From contig JAGAAX010000036.1 of NCBI GenBank assembly GCA_017614995.1, positions 62,001 to 126,000 on the forward strand: DNA of 64,000 nt. Direction: 5' to 3'. The translations under genes were made by a program, and so were the position numbers. Below, piece after piece: positions 43,801 to 51,934 of this stretch; position 1 is the stretch's first letter; every line of letters starts with the position of its first letter. Below the pieces are notes generated by a model. The model saw only the letters and a program-made list of their open reading frames with translations. It was not told the origin of the DNA and did not search any database. This stretch comes from Spirochaetaceae bacterium. Its GTDB lineage: Bacteria; Spirochaetota; Spirochaetia; Treponematales; Treponemataceae.

Positions 43801-45408
43801 TTATCTTCCTAAGGTTTCGGCGGCAAGAACATGAATCCGGTTCTGAGAATCAACAACACTTATCGAATTATCTTTGATAAAGATTGGTGTTGTCTCAAGA
43901 ACAGAGAACGGTGTTTCTGCCACAAGTTCAAGGTCTTTTGAATATTTGCCCAAAACCCAAACTTTATTGCGCTTTATAACAGTGTAGTAGAAGCCGCCGT
44001 GGCTTACTAAAACAGCGTCTTCACTTACAGGTTCTTCGCTCTGTTTTGTCATTTCAAGTGTAAGACCGTCAATCAATACAAGACGGATAGCACCGTTGCC
44101 TTCGTTTTTGCCGGCAATGGCAATAAACTGGTTGCCGGCCTGATAAACAGTGCGGCCTCTGATAACATTTACAGCAGAAGTCTTAAGCTCTTTGCCAGTA
44201 TCGTTGTCGATGATTACAAGAGCAGAAAGAAGCTTTGCCTTATCAACTATCTTCAAGCCGTAAGTCATAGAAACAAGCTCGTCTTTCTGCGGAAGCTTTG
44301 CCGCGTCTTTGGCAATTTCTTTTGTATCAGACTGAGCTTCGCTCCGCTTTTTGTCGGCGAAAATCTGCTCTTCGGCGGCTTTGTCGGCTTTTTCTTTAGC
44401 TTTCTGCTGTGCTTCCAAAAGCTTGTTCTGAGCGTTCTGAGCTTCTTCAGCAGCAGTAGCGGCTTCTTTTGCCTTAGTTACAGCCTTTTCAGAAGCAGCC
44501 TTTGCCTTTTCGGCAAGCTCCTCGTTTTCAGGGTCTTTGTCAGCAGCTTTTTGAGCCTGAACGGCATCGCTCTTTGCCTGAACCGCTTCGCGTTCAGTCT
44601 TTTTTGCCTGTGACTTAGCTTCTTCTGCTGATTTCTGGGCGTCTTTTACGTTCTTTGCGGCTTCGGCAGCAGATTCAGCAGCTTTCTTGGCTTTATCAGA
44701 AGCTTCGTCAGCTTCTCTGTCTTTTAGCCCTGCCATTTCGGTTCGTATATCAACACCCATGTCTGATTCTTCGCGGATATTGTCAACAACCTGCTGGTCA
44801 GAAATAACAGACGTATCAATTGCGCTAAGGCTGCCTGCCTCGCGCCCTGTCAATGGAATTACAATCTGCGTATTGCCCGGCCAGTCAGCATAATCTGTTG
44901 AAAGGCCTACAATGTCAGAATCAAGATTTCCATAAACATTCTCATTATATTTTTCTATAAAGTTGTTGATATTCTGGCGGTAAACAGCATTATAAACAGT
45001 AATAAACGTTGCAAGCGTGTCAGCATCTTCTCTTGAATATTTATAGGCTGATTCAAGATAGGCACTTATAATTGCCCTAAGATTCCTGATGTGATCTACA
45101 GCGGCATTCGGTCCAATAATGAAAACATCAGCATCAAGTCCGTCAGTGTCTTCACTTATAAGATGCATGACGTAATAGCGGTTAGGATTGCCAGCCTCTA
45201 AAGAACCATTTGCGACAGCATTACCTAAATCTGAACCGATACCACGGATTTGTGCCATCGTATTATAAACTGTTACAGGACCCACATAGCTTTTGAAATG
45301 GATTTCCTGATTTGTTGCTAATTGAAGCTCGCTTTTGTAAACTTCAATGGCTGTTAATGGCATCAGCGCAATAATAATGAGCGCAATGACAAATGTTATT
45401 CTTTTCAT
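43801..45408 (-). CDS. P83/100-family spirochaetal antigen homologue
   Basis: The 535-aa secreted protein has a signal peptide (KRITFVIALIIIALMPLTA, cleavage near residue 20), an N-terminal conserved domain of about 200 residues, a long Ala/Lys/Glu-rich coiled coil (about 235-370, with AAEAAKN, AEEAKS and similar heptads) and a C-terminal beta-rich domain with RGRTVYQAGNQFIAI. This three-part design is that of the Borrelia P83/100 family. In Borrelia the protein is a major antigen linked to the envelope; the molecular role is unclear. Its promoter is leaderless in geometry. Confidence 0.85.
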   Translation of the reverse strand: MKRITFVIALIIIALMPLTAIEVYKSELQLATNQEIHFKSYVGPVTVYNTMAQIRGIGSDLGNAVANGSLEAGNPNRYYVMHLISEDTDGLDADVFIIGPNAAVDHIRNLRAIISAYLESAYKYSREDADTLATFITVYNAVYRQNINNFIEKYNENVYGNLDSDIVGLSTDYADWPGNTQIVIPLTGREAGSLSAIDTSVISDQQVVDNIREESDMGVDIRTEMAGLKDREADEASDKAKKAAESAAEAAKNVKDAQKSAEEAKSQAKKTEREAVQAKSDAVQAQKAADKDPENEELAEKAKAASEKAVTKAKEAATAAEEAQNAQNKLLEAQQKAKEKADKAAEEQIFADKKRSEAQSDTKEIAKDAAKLPQKDELVSMTYGLKIVDKAKLLSALVIIDNDTGKELKTSAVNVIRGRTVYQAGNQFIAIAGKNEGNGAIRLVLIDGLTLEMTKQSEEPVSEDAVLVSHGGFYYTVIKRNKVWVLGKYSKDLELVAETPFSVLETTPIFIKDNSISVVDSQNRIHVLAAETLGR

Positions 45409-45415
45409 AGAATAA

Positions 45416-45444
45416 ATTATACTCTATGTTTTTCAATGCAACAA
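45416..45444 (-). promoter_or_regulatory. Promoter of the P83/100-like gene, leaderless geometry
   Basis: Minus strand: TTGTTG (45444-45439), exact 17-nt spacer, TATAAT (45421-45416), then 7 nt to the ATG (45408). No Shine-Dalgarno. This is one of the clearest leaderless-type promoters in the window. Confidence 0.7.
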
Positions 45445-45449
45445 GTCTG

Positions 45450-46601
45450 TTAAATCAGAAAAGTTGCAATTGTTTCAATATGACTTGTCTGCGGATAAAA
45501 ATCCAGGATTTCAAGGCTCTCAAATGTGTAGCCGTTTCTGCATAAATCGGCGGCATCTCTTGCAAAAGTCACAGGGTCGCATGAAAGCGCGCGCACAACA
45601 GGCACCTTTTTTGAAATAATCCAGTTCCTTACGGCTTTTTCCATACCGCTTCTCGGCGGATCTATTACAACTGCGTCAAAATCTAAATTAGCAGCCTGCA
45701 TTTCAGGCCATTTTGCGCCGCTTATGCCGTAACTTTCGTGTTTTGCTTTTGAGTTGGCAAGATTGCGCTCAGCAAGCACAATTGCCTCGCGGTTATGCTC
45801 AACAAGATAAACTTCTTTGAATAAATCTGCCAAAAACACTGAAAAAGTACCGACACCGGCGTAAATATCTGCAACGCGGAAGCCGCCCAAATTTTCTGTG
45901 ATTTTGCGGACTGTAGTTTCAAGCATTCCAAGATTAGATTGAAAAAAGCCATGCACATCAAACTGAATCACTTTGCCGGCAACATTAACGGTGCAGATAT
46001 TTTCCTCGTTTATGCGCATACCTGCAAAGCGTCCGCTTTTTTTGCCGTCAGATTCTTTAGGCTGCATTACAATTCCATTTGCTGCAAAAAGGTGAGAGCG
46101 CTGCTCTGTGTTAATTCTGTTTGTCTTTAAGTACTCGCGGATTTCGGGCACAGCCACAAGACAGTCGTCTATATAGACAATTTCGTTTGCAGACTTTCTC
46201 TTTAGTCCGCCGTTATGAAACTGAAAGCGGTTTCTGTAGCCGAATTCCTGTCCGCCTGAAATTTTGATTTCCGGCAAACCGCTTTGGCTCAATCCGGCTC
46301 TTAAAAGCGCGTCTTGCAGAATTCCGGTCTTTAATTTGCGCTGATAGTCTATTGAAGCAATCTGAAGGTTGCAGCCGCCGCAAACGCCGTAAAACGGGCA
46401 GGGCGGTGTAATCCGCTCTTTTGACGGCTCAATTATTTCGGCAATTTCCGCAGTAAAAAAATCGCCTTTGTCTGCCGTAATTCTTACTTTGAGTGTTTCT
46501 TCCGGCAGTGCGCCGCGCACAAACACAGATTTTCCGTCAAGTTTTGCAAGACAGTCACCGCCGGCAAGCATTTTTTCCGTTTTAAGCGTGATAAGTTCCA
46601 T
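45450..46601 (-). CDS. 23S rRNA (uracil-5-)-methyltransferase, RlmD/RlmCD-like
   Basis: A 383-aa SAM-dependent m5U methyltransferase with an N-terminal TRAM domain (about 1-58), an Fe-S cysteine set (C68, C74 and C77 in CPFYGVCGGC, with a fourth near 147), the SAM motif DIYAGVGTF and the catalytic cysteine near residue 340 in SCDPVTFARD. It methylates a uridine in 23S rRNA; the exact position is inferred from the family. The ATG is preceded by a leaderless-type promoter and no Shine-Dalgarno. Confidence 0.9.
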   Translation of the reverse strand: MELITLKTEKMLAGGDCLAKLDGKSVFVRGALPEETLKVRITADKGDFFTAEIAEIIEPSKERITPPCPFYGVCGGCNLQIASIDYQRKLKTGILQDALLRAGLSQSGLPEIKISGGQEFGYRNRFQFHNGGLKRKSANEIVYIDDCLVAVPEIREYLKTNRINTEQRSHLFAANGIVMQPKESDGKKSGRFAGMRINEENICTVNVAGKVIQFDVHGFFQSNLGMLETTVRKITENLGGFRVADIYAGVGTFSVFLADLFKEVYLVEHNREAIVLAERNLANSKAKHESYGISGAKWPEMQAANLDFDAVVIDPPRSGMEKAVRNWIISKKVPVVRALSCDPVTFARDAADLCRNGYTFESLEILDFYPQTSHIETIATFLI

Positions 46602-46609
46602 AGATTAGC

Positions 46610-46637
46610 AGTTTAGTCTTTTTTCCTATTTTGTGAA
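46610..46637 (-). promoter_or_regulatory. Promoter of the rRNA methyltransferase gene, leaderless geometry
   Basis: Minus strand: TTCACA (46637-46632), 16-nt spacer, TAAACT (46615-46610), then 8 nt to the ATG at 46601. Confidence 0.5.
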
Positions 46638-46757
46638 AGACTGTATGTTTTATTAATCAAATGTTTCAAAAATAGTGCTTCATTCCCGTCGGAAATCCGC
46701 GCTTCAACCACAAGCGTGCTCGCTACGCTTCAACTTGAGGGCAGCCAGCTTTTCGAC

Positions 46758-46968
46758 TCCATGACAGAATCAGCCCATTCTGTCATGGAAACACTTCATT
46801 CTTGACGGAATATACTTTTTCTATGACAGAATCACCTCATTCTGTCACGGAAAAACCTCCTTCCATGACAGAAACAGTCTATTCTGTCACGGAAACACTC
46901 CATTCTTGATGGAATATTCTTTTTCCATGACAGAATCACCTCATTCTGTCACGGAAAAGCCTCATTCT
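46758..46968. repeat. Tandem 104-bp duplication built of four hairpins
   Basis: The segment 46761-46864 is repeated at 46865-46968 with about 11 differences. Each copy holds two inverted repeats of the form ATGACAGAAT, 6-nt loop, ATTCTGTCA(T/C), starting at 46761, 46823, 46865 and 46927 (spacing 62, 42, 62). The first hairpin is a perfect 13-bp stem including TCC/GGA. No T run follows. The whole 46602-46979 interval has no gene; apart from the promoter at its left end, it holds these repeats. Confidence 0.8.
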
Positions 46969-46979
46969 TGATAAAATAT

Positions 46980-47687
46980 TTAATTTTCAAGACCGAGCGA
47001 TTTTCTTATTTTGGGCAAATCGGCATTGAGCTTCTCACGCCAGTTTTCGCCATAACACCTAACACACAACGATTCGCCCCATTCTTCGCCGTTAAAAGGG
47101 AGTTCTCCTTCATTAACTCCTTGCCAAAGACCAGAATAATAACCATGTATTTTTTCAACCCAAATTATAGCTTTTCTTTCTTCTGTATCAACATGATATG
47201 CATAATCATCAGAAATATACTGTTCGTTTGCTATCATTTTAAAAAATGATATGATTTCATCATAATGATCAATTACATCAACCATCGTTTCAATTTTGAC
47301 ACCCATTCCCTGACTTATATCCCTAAACCTAGCATGTGGTCCATACTGTTCTTTCCAATGAGTTTCTATACTTTTGTCTTTAGGAAAGGAAACAAAACCT
47401 CTAACCTCAAACTCACCGATTCTTCTTAAACCAGCATATTTGCCTCCGCCGTTTCGAGAGTCTATTTGGGCGAATTCAAGTATACGATTTTCAGTTAAAT
47501 TAACAATATAATGGTCTCCCAACTTCTCTCCCCAAGACTCTTCAATGTTTATAAATTCAGGGTGAGCATATAATGCTTTGACTCCTTCGGTTGTCCAATC
47601 TATCTTTCCCAATGCGGCTATACATGAATATGGAACGATTATTAAAACCGATAATGTTATGAATAATTTAAGCAAATTCTTTTTCAT
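46980..47687 (-). CDS. Secreted protein of unknown function
   Basis: The 235-aa product starts with a signal peptide (KKNLLKLFITLSVLIIVPYSC, cleavage near residue 25), and the mature part is rich in Trp, Tyr and charged residues with two cysteines near the C-terminus (CVRCYG). No family is recognised. The ATG at 47687 is chosen because GGGA lies about 8 nt upstream; another ATG is 9 nt earlier. The tandem hairpin repeat begins directly downstream of the stop. Confidence 0.65.
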   Translation of the reverse strand: MKKNLLKLFITLSVLIIVPYSCIAALGKIDWTTEGVKALYAHPEFINIEESWGEKLGDHYIVNLTENRILEFAQIDSRNGGGKYAGLRRIGEFEVRGFVSFPKDKSIETHWKEQYGPHARFRDISQGMGVKIETMVDVIDHYDEIISFFKMIANEQYISDDYAYHVDTEERKAIIWVEKIHGYYSGLWQGVNEGELPFNGEEWGESLCVRCYGENWREKLNADLPKIRKSLGLEN

Positions 47688-47781
47688 TTTGAGCATCCCA
47701 TTGAAAAACCATTAAAGCCAATCACTTTTGATGAAATTATAAGCTTGTAATTTGCATCTTGCAAGCTATTGATTTTGCAAT

Positions 47782-47810
47782 TTGACTTATTATGTAATCT
47801 CTTGTATCTT
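47782..47810 (+). promoter_or_regulatory. Promoter upstream of the alpha/beta hydrolase
   Basis: TTGACT (47782-47787), 17-nt spacer, TATCTT (47805-47810). The ATG at 47843 follows with an AAGG-type Shine-Dalgarno in the leader. Confidence 0.5.
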
Positions 47811-47842
47811 ATATAGAATATCTAAAATAAGGTTAGGTTCTC

Positions 47843-48862
47843 ATGAAAAAAGATTCAATCATTATGCGCATGTCTGACGGAAAGCGGATTGTTGTACACC
47901 GCTGGATGCCTGATAAAAAAACGCCGGTTATCGGCTTGATTCAGTTAAGCCATGGCATGATTGAATATGCAATGCGCTATGACGCTTTCGGCGAGCAGCT
48001 TGCAGAAAAGGGCTTTGTTCTTTATGCCCACGACCACCGCGGACACGGCGAGACAGCAGAGACCGAAGACGAGCTGGGCTATCTTGCAGATGTAGACGGT
48101 TTTCAGCGCGTAGTTCTTGATCTGCGCGAGGTTCTCAACCGGCTTAAGGCTGATTACCCTGGACATAAGACTTTTATCTTTGCGCACTCATTCGGTTCAT
48201 TTGTTGCGCAGTCATTCATAGAGCAGTTTCCATGTGACATTGACGGCTGTATTCTTGCAGGAACAGCAGGACCGCGCAAAGCTCTTATAAATACAGCAAA
48301 GCTTTTGTGCCGGCTTCTTATGCTTTTCGGCGGAAAAAAACGCCGTTCAAAGCTTATGTCTGGGCTTTCATTTTCAGGCTATAACAGCCACTTTGACAAA
48401 TCAGAAGGAAGCAGGGCATGGCTTTCGCGTGACCTTGACTACGTTGCACAGACTTCTAACACCGTATACTGCTCGTTTACACCGACACTGGCGTTTTATT
48501 CAGATATGCTGACCGGCTTGAAAAGAATACACAAATTAAAGAATATCCGCATGATTCCAAAAACACTGCCTGTGCTGCTGATTTCGGGCACAGAAGACCC
48601 GGTTGGAAGCTATACCAAGACAGTCAAAAAACTTGTAGAAATCTACAAAAAAACAGGCATGACCGAAGTAACTTTAAAGACTTACGAAGGCGCGCGCCAC
48701 GAGCTTTTGAACGAGACAAACCGCGTTGAAGTAGTTGCTGACATTTTTGCATGGCTTAGCACCCAGCTTGAGCGCAACAAGCGCACAGGCAATGCAGCAG
48801 AAACAGCCCCGGAATCTGACGAAGCAAAATTCGCCGCATTAAAGGAACTTCTGAAAGACTAA
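47843..48862 (+). CDS. Alpha/beta hydrolase, monoacylglycerol lipase/lysophospholipase-like
   Basis: The 339-aa hydrolase has the family features SHGMIEYAMRY near the oxyanion hole, HDHRGHGE at 63-70, nucleophile S116 in AHSFGS, acid Asp in GTEDPVG and catalytic His in GARHELL. The first glycine of the GXSXG elbow is Ala, which occurs in some active members. No signal peptide, so it acts on lipids in the cytoplasm or at the inner membrane face. The C-terminal 25 residues are a charged extension. The next gene begins 19 nt later. Confidence 0.88.
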   Translation: MKKDSIIMRMSDGKRIVVHRWMPDKKTPVIGLIQLSHGMIEYAMRYDAFGEQLAEKGFVLYAHDHRGHGETAETEDELGYLADVDGFQRVVLDLREVLNRLKADYPGHKTFIFAHSFGSFVAQSFIEQFPCDIDGCILAGTAGPRKALINTAKLLCRLLMLFGGKKRRSKLMSGLSFSGYNSHFDKSEGSRAWLSRDLDYVAQTSNTVYCSFTPTLAFYSDMLTGLKRIHKLKNIRMIPKTLPVLLISGTEDPVGSYTKTVKKLVEIYKKTGMTEVTLKTYEGARHELLNETNRVEVVADIFAWLSTQLERNKRTGNAAETAPESDEAKFAALKELLKD

Positions 48863-48881
48863 GGCATTATCTGTTAAAAGA

Positions 48882-49982
48882 ATGGAAGAAAACAAGGAAT
48901 TTCTTACAACACAAATAATAACCTATCTTGGCAATAAACGGAGTTTAATCGGAAACATAGAAAAAGAAGTTGAAGAAATCTCTTTAAAAACCGGAAAAGA
49001 CAAACTTGTTTGCGCTGATGTGTTTTCCGGCTCCGGTATTGTTGCCAGAATGCTAAAAAAGCATGCTTCAAAATTGATTGCCAATGACCTTGAGAATTAT
49101 TCTTCTGTTATTAACAGCTGCTATCTTATAAACAAAAAAGATTTTCCTGCAAAGAAATACGCAGAACTAAAAAATGAGATAGAAGCCCGCTGTGCAAAAG
49201 AAAAAATTGAAGGAATAATCGCAAAGAACTACGCGCCCCTTGATGACAATAACATCAAAAAAGGCGAGAGAGTTTTTTACACACATGAAAATGCCGTTTT
49301 AATCGATACATACCGCAAGCTTATTGATGATGTTGTAGAAGAAAAGGCTTTGAAGCAATTTTTTCTTGCACCGCTGCTTACAGAAGCTTCTATTCATGTA
49401 AACACAAGCGGAGTTTTCAAAGGCTTTTATAAAGACAAAAACACAGGTATAGGCTGTTTCGGTGCAAGCGGCAAAAATGCACTGTCAAGAATTGTCGGCA
49501 AAATCGAATTAAAAGAGCCTGTATTCAGCAATTTCGATTCAGATTTGCAGATATTTCAAAAAGACACAGTTGAGCTTGCCAAAGAACTTAAAGACTTGGA
49601 CATTGTTTATCTTGATCCGCCGTATAACCAGCATCCTTACGGCTCAAATTATTTCATGCTCAATCTTATTCTTAAAAACAAACTTGATGTTGAGATAAGC
49701 AGGACAAGCGGCATTACACAGGACTGGAACCGCTCAGCATTCAACAAACATAATTCTGCATTAAAATCAATGGAAACTATAATTGATTCTCTGCAAACAA
49801 AATTTGCAATTATTTCATATAATTCAGAAGGTTTTATAACATTTGAGGAAATGTCAGAAATGCTCAAAAAATACGGAAAGCTGAAAACTGTAGAAATTAC
49901 TTACAATACTTTCCGCGGAAGCAGAAACTTAAGAAACCGCGATATTCATGTTTCTGAATATCTGTTCGTTTTAGAAAAGTAA
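48882..49982 (+). CDS. D12-class N6-adenine DNA methyltransferase, orphan
   Basis: A 366-aa methyltransferase with the D12-class N-terminal YLGNKRSLI, the SAM motif DVFSGSGIVAR near 46-56 and the catalytic DPPY at 245-248 in DPPYNQHPYGSNYF. It methylates adenine in a specific DNA sequence that cannot be read from the protein. No endonuclease gene is adjacent on either side, so it may be a solitary methylase. No Shine-Dalgarno is evident. An imperfect hairpin lies after the stop (49996-50042). Confidence 0.88.
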   Translation: MEENKEFLTTQIITYLGNKRSLIGNIEKEVEEISLKTGKDKLVCADVFSGSGIVARMLKKHASKLIANDLENYSSVINSCYLINKKDFPAKKYAELKNEIEARCAKEKIEGIIAKNYAPLDDNNIKKGERVFYTHENAVLIDTYRKLIDDVVEEKALKQFFLAPLLTEASIHVNTSGVFKGFYKDKNTGIGCFGASGKNALSRIVGKIELKEPVFSNFDSDLQIFQKDTVELAKELKDLDIVYLDPPYNQHPYGSNYFMLNLILKNKLDVEISRTSGITQDWNRSAFNKHNSALKSMETIIDSLQTKFAIISYNSEGFITFEEMSEMLKKYGKLKTVEITYNTFRGSRNLRNRDIHVSEYLFVLEK

Positions 49983-49995
49983 GCTTCTGTTTATG

Positions 49996-50042
49996 AAACT
50001 GCTCATTGTGGCGGCTTTCCATCTTGACCATAATGAGCGTTT
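49996..50042. repeat. Imperfect hairpin overlapping the pcnB promoter
   Basis: AAACTGCTCATTGTGG (49996-50011) pairs with CCATAATGAGCGTTT (50028-50042) with one bulge and one mismatch. It could end the methylase transcript while holding the -35 box of the downstream gene. Confidence 0.5.
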
Positions 50043-50052
50043 CAATTATTGT
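50024..50052 (+). promoter_or_regulatory. Promoter of the poly(A) polymerase gene, leaderless geometry
   Basis: TTGACC (50024-50029), exact 17-nt spacer, TATTGT (50047-50052), then 6 nt to a GTG start at 50059. This geometry supports the GTG as the real start. Confidence 0.65.
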
Positions 50053-50058
50053 TAAAAA

Positions 50059-51351
50059 GTGCTATATAGATATTCTGCAAACGAAAAAGGCAAACCTGTA
50101 AAGAAAGCCGTAATATATACTAAAAACGAACATCCGATTTCTGTTCAAAAGATAGACCCAGACGCAATGCGTGTTATTACTCATTTAAGAGATAACGGCT
50201 ATGCCGCATATATTGTCGGCGGAGCAGTACGCGACCTTTTGGTTGGCAAGACACCGAAAGATTTTGACATCGTTACAGATGCCACGCCGCCAAAAATCAA
50301 AAAGATTTTCAGAAACTCAAGAATAATCGGCAAACGCTTCAGACTGGTTCACGTTTTCTTTGGCCCTAAAATTTTTGAAGTAAGCACTTTCCGTTCAATT
50401 GCAGACGGAACAGTAGGCAATAAATTCGGCACAATGGACGAGGACGTATGCAGAAGAGACTTTTCTCTTAATGCATTGTACTACGACCCGATAAAAGAGC
50501 AGATTATAGACTATGTTGACGGTGTCCGCGACATCAAGAAACGGCGCATTGAGCCGGTTATTCCGCTTGACGTGATTTTCAAAGACGACCCTGTGCGTAT
50601 GCTGCGCGCCGTTAAATATGCCGCAGGCACAGGCTTCCATCTTCCGCATAAACTGAAAAGAACAATCTGCAAGTCGGCTTCTCTTTTAGGCCCGGTGTCG
50701 CCGTCAAGACTTACAGAAGAGCTTATAAAGATTATCAACAGCGGCTCGGCTTATAATATCATTTCGCTTGCAATGCAGACTGACATTTATATGCATATTC
50801 AGCCGGCTGCATGTTCTTTTATGTACGAAAACTCAAAATTTGAGCGCGCCTATATGACAAGCCTAAAAGAGCTTGATGCTCTTGTTGTAGCGGACAATAC
50901 GGCGCGGCTCGGCAAAAAGCTTTCGTATCTTATCTACGACTTTATTGCAAGTCTTACTGACTGGAAAAAAGAGCTTGAAGAAAATCCTGCGCCGACAGAA
51001 CTGTTTCTGCGCACTTGGACTCAGTGCCGGAATTTTGTTCTGCCGATGAATCCGCCGAGAGTAGAGCTTGAATTTGCCATTAGAACCTGCCTTAAAAAGC
51101 TTGGCGTAAATACAAAGATTCCAAAGAGTGCGTTCAGCGCAAAAGAGCAGAAAAAAGACAAGAAAACGGCAGCACAAGACAAGCCTAAAAAGCAGAAAAA
51201 ACCTGCGGGTACAAAAAAGGCCGCGAAATCTTCTTCTGCAAAGAAAAAACCGCAGCCTTCACAAATGCAGGCTGCACCAATTCAGCTTGCAAACTCAGTA
51301 ATGCCGTCGCTGAACGGTGCGCAGACAGTAAAGGAAGCCGCACAACTTTAA
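50059..51351 (+). CDS. pcnB: Poly(A) polymerase/CCA-adding family nucleotidyltransferase
   Basis: The 430-aa protein has the class II nucleotidyltransferase head (VGGAVRDLLVGKTPKDFDI, about residues 54-72, with the catalytic DxD), the FRS and RRDFSLNAL motifs and the helical RNA-binding region. The pattern TPKDFDIVTDATP fits the PcnB group, which adds 3' poly(A) tails that speed RNA decay; a CCA-adding role cannot be excluded. The C-terminal 70 residues are very Lys/Ala-rich, probably an RNA-binding tail. It starts at GTG. Confidence 0.88.
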   Translation: MLYRYSANEKGKPVKKAVIYTKNEHPISVQKIDPDAMRVITHLRDNGYAAYIVGGAVRDLLVGKTPKDFDIVTDATPPKIKKIFRNSRIIGKRFRLVHVFFGPKIFEVSTFRSIADGTVGNKFGTMDEDVCRRDFSLNALYYDPIKEQIIDYVDGVRDIKKRRIEPVIPLDVIFKDDPVRMLRAVKYAAGTGFHLPHKLKRTICKSASLLGPVSPSRLTEELIKIINSGSAYNIISLAMQTDIYMHIQPAACSFMYENSKFERAYMTSLKELDALVVADNTARLGKKLSYLIYDFIASLTDWKKELEENPAPTELFLRTWTQCRNFVLPMNPPRVELEFAIRTCLKKLGVNTKIPKSAFSAKEQKKDKKTAAQDKPKKQKKPAGTKKAAKSSSAKKKPQPSQMQAAPIQLANSVMPSLNGAQTVKEAAQL

Positions 51352-51367
51352 GCCGGTCTGTAACAGC

Positions 51368-51916
51368 TCAATCAAAGTACAAATATACCCAGAAGAACCC
51401 CATTGAACAAGAAGCCATCATACTTAGTGTAAGCAATACTATATGTCCTGCAATGAGCGTTTTTTTCCACACAAAAAAGAATATCGCACATACTATGCCT
51501 GCCGGAATCAAAAGCAACTCCACTAAAGGAAGTAACACATTTAACACAGGATTTAAGAATTCAATTTCAATACCCTGCAATACAGCTATAGCAACAGCAA
51601 GAATAGCAACGGCAGAAGCAAGCAGAAACATAATATGTCCCCACCGCGAAGTACAAAAGTGCATGGCAACGCCGAGCATGTTGAACAGAAGCAAGATTGC
51701 AAGCAAATCAGTCGGCAAAAGAATTCCCTGAACATTCCATACATCATAGCCATTGCCAAAAGGAGTACCACAACTATAACCAGGAGAACTTTCTGGATTT
51801 ACGATATAATCATAATTGAGATGGATATAATGCCCCACTAAAAGCGCGCTTGCAACAATCACGCATAAAGTAAACAGTGCATATAAAATAAAAAATCTCT
51901 TCTGCATTTTCTTCAA
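51368..51916 (-). CDS. Four-helix membrane protein of unknown function
   Basis: The 182-aa protein has four predicted transmembrane segments (about 8-28, 66-85, 93-114, 120-150) and a further hydrophobic C-terminus, with a short outside loop that includes two cysteines. No family is recognised. It is 18 nt downstream of the TPR protein gene on the minus strand and is probably co-transcribed with it. A long open frame on the opposite strand is a shadow. Confidence 0.65.
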   Translation of the reverse strand: MKKMQKRFFILYALFTLCVIVASALLVGHYIHLNYDYIVNPESSPGYSCGTPFGNGYDVWNVQGILLPTDLLAILLLFNMLGVAMHFCTSRWGHIMFLLASAVAILAVAIAVLQGIEIEFLNPVLNVLLPLVELLLIPAGIVCAIFFFVWKKTLIAGHIVLLTLSMMASCSMGFFWVYLYFD

Positions 51917-51934
51917 CAGCCTTATTAAAAAACC

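Noticed and set aside
46758-46968. CRISPR-like repeats
   Set aside because: Four units with regular palindromes but spacing alternates 62 and 42, intervening sequences are also repeated, and no cas gene is near. They are a tandem duplication, not a spacer array.
47843-48862. Inactive hydrolase because GXSXG is AHSFG
   Set aside because: Ala at the first position occurs in active alpha/beta hydrolases, and Asp and His are in place.
49996-50042. Rho-independent terminator after the methylase
   Set aside because: The stem has a bulge and mismatch and lacks a T run; it overlaps the pcnB promoter, so it is reported only as a hairpin.
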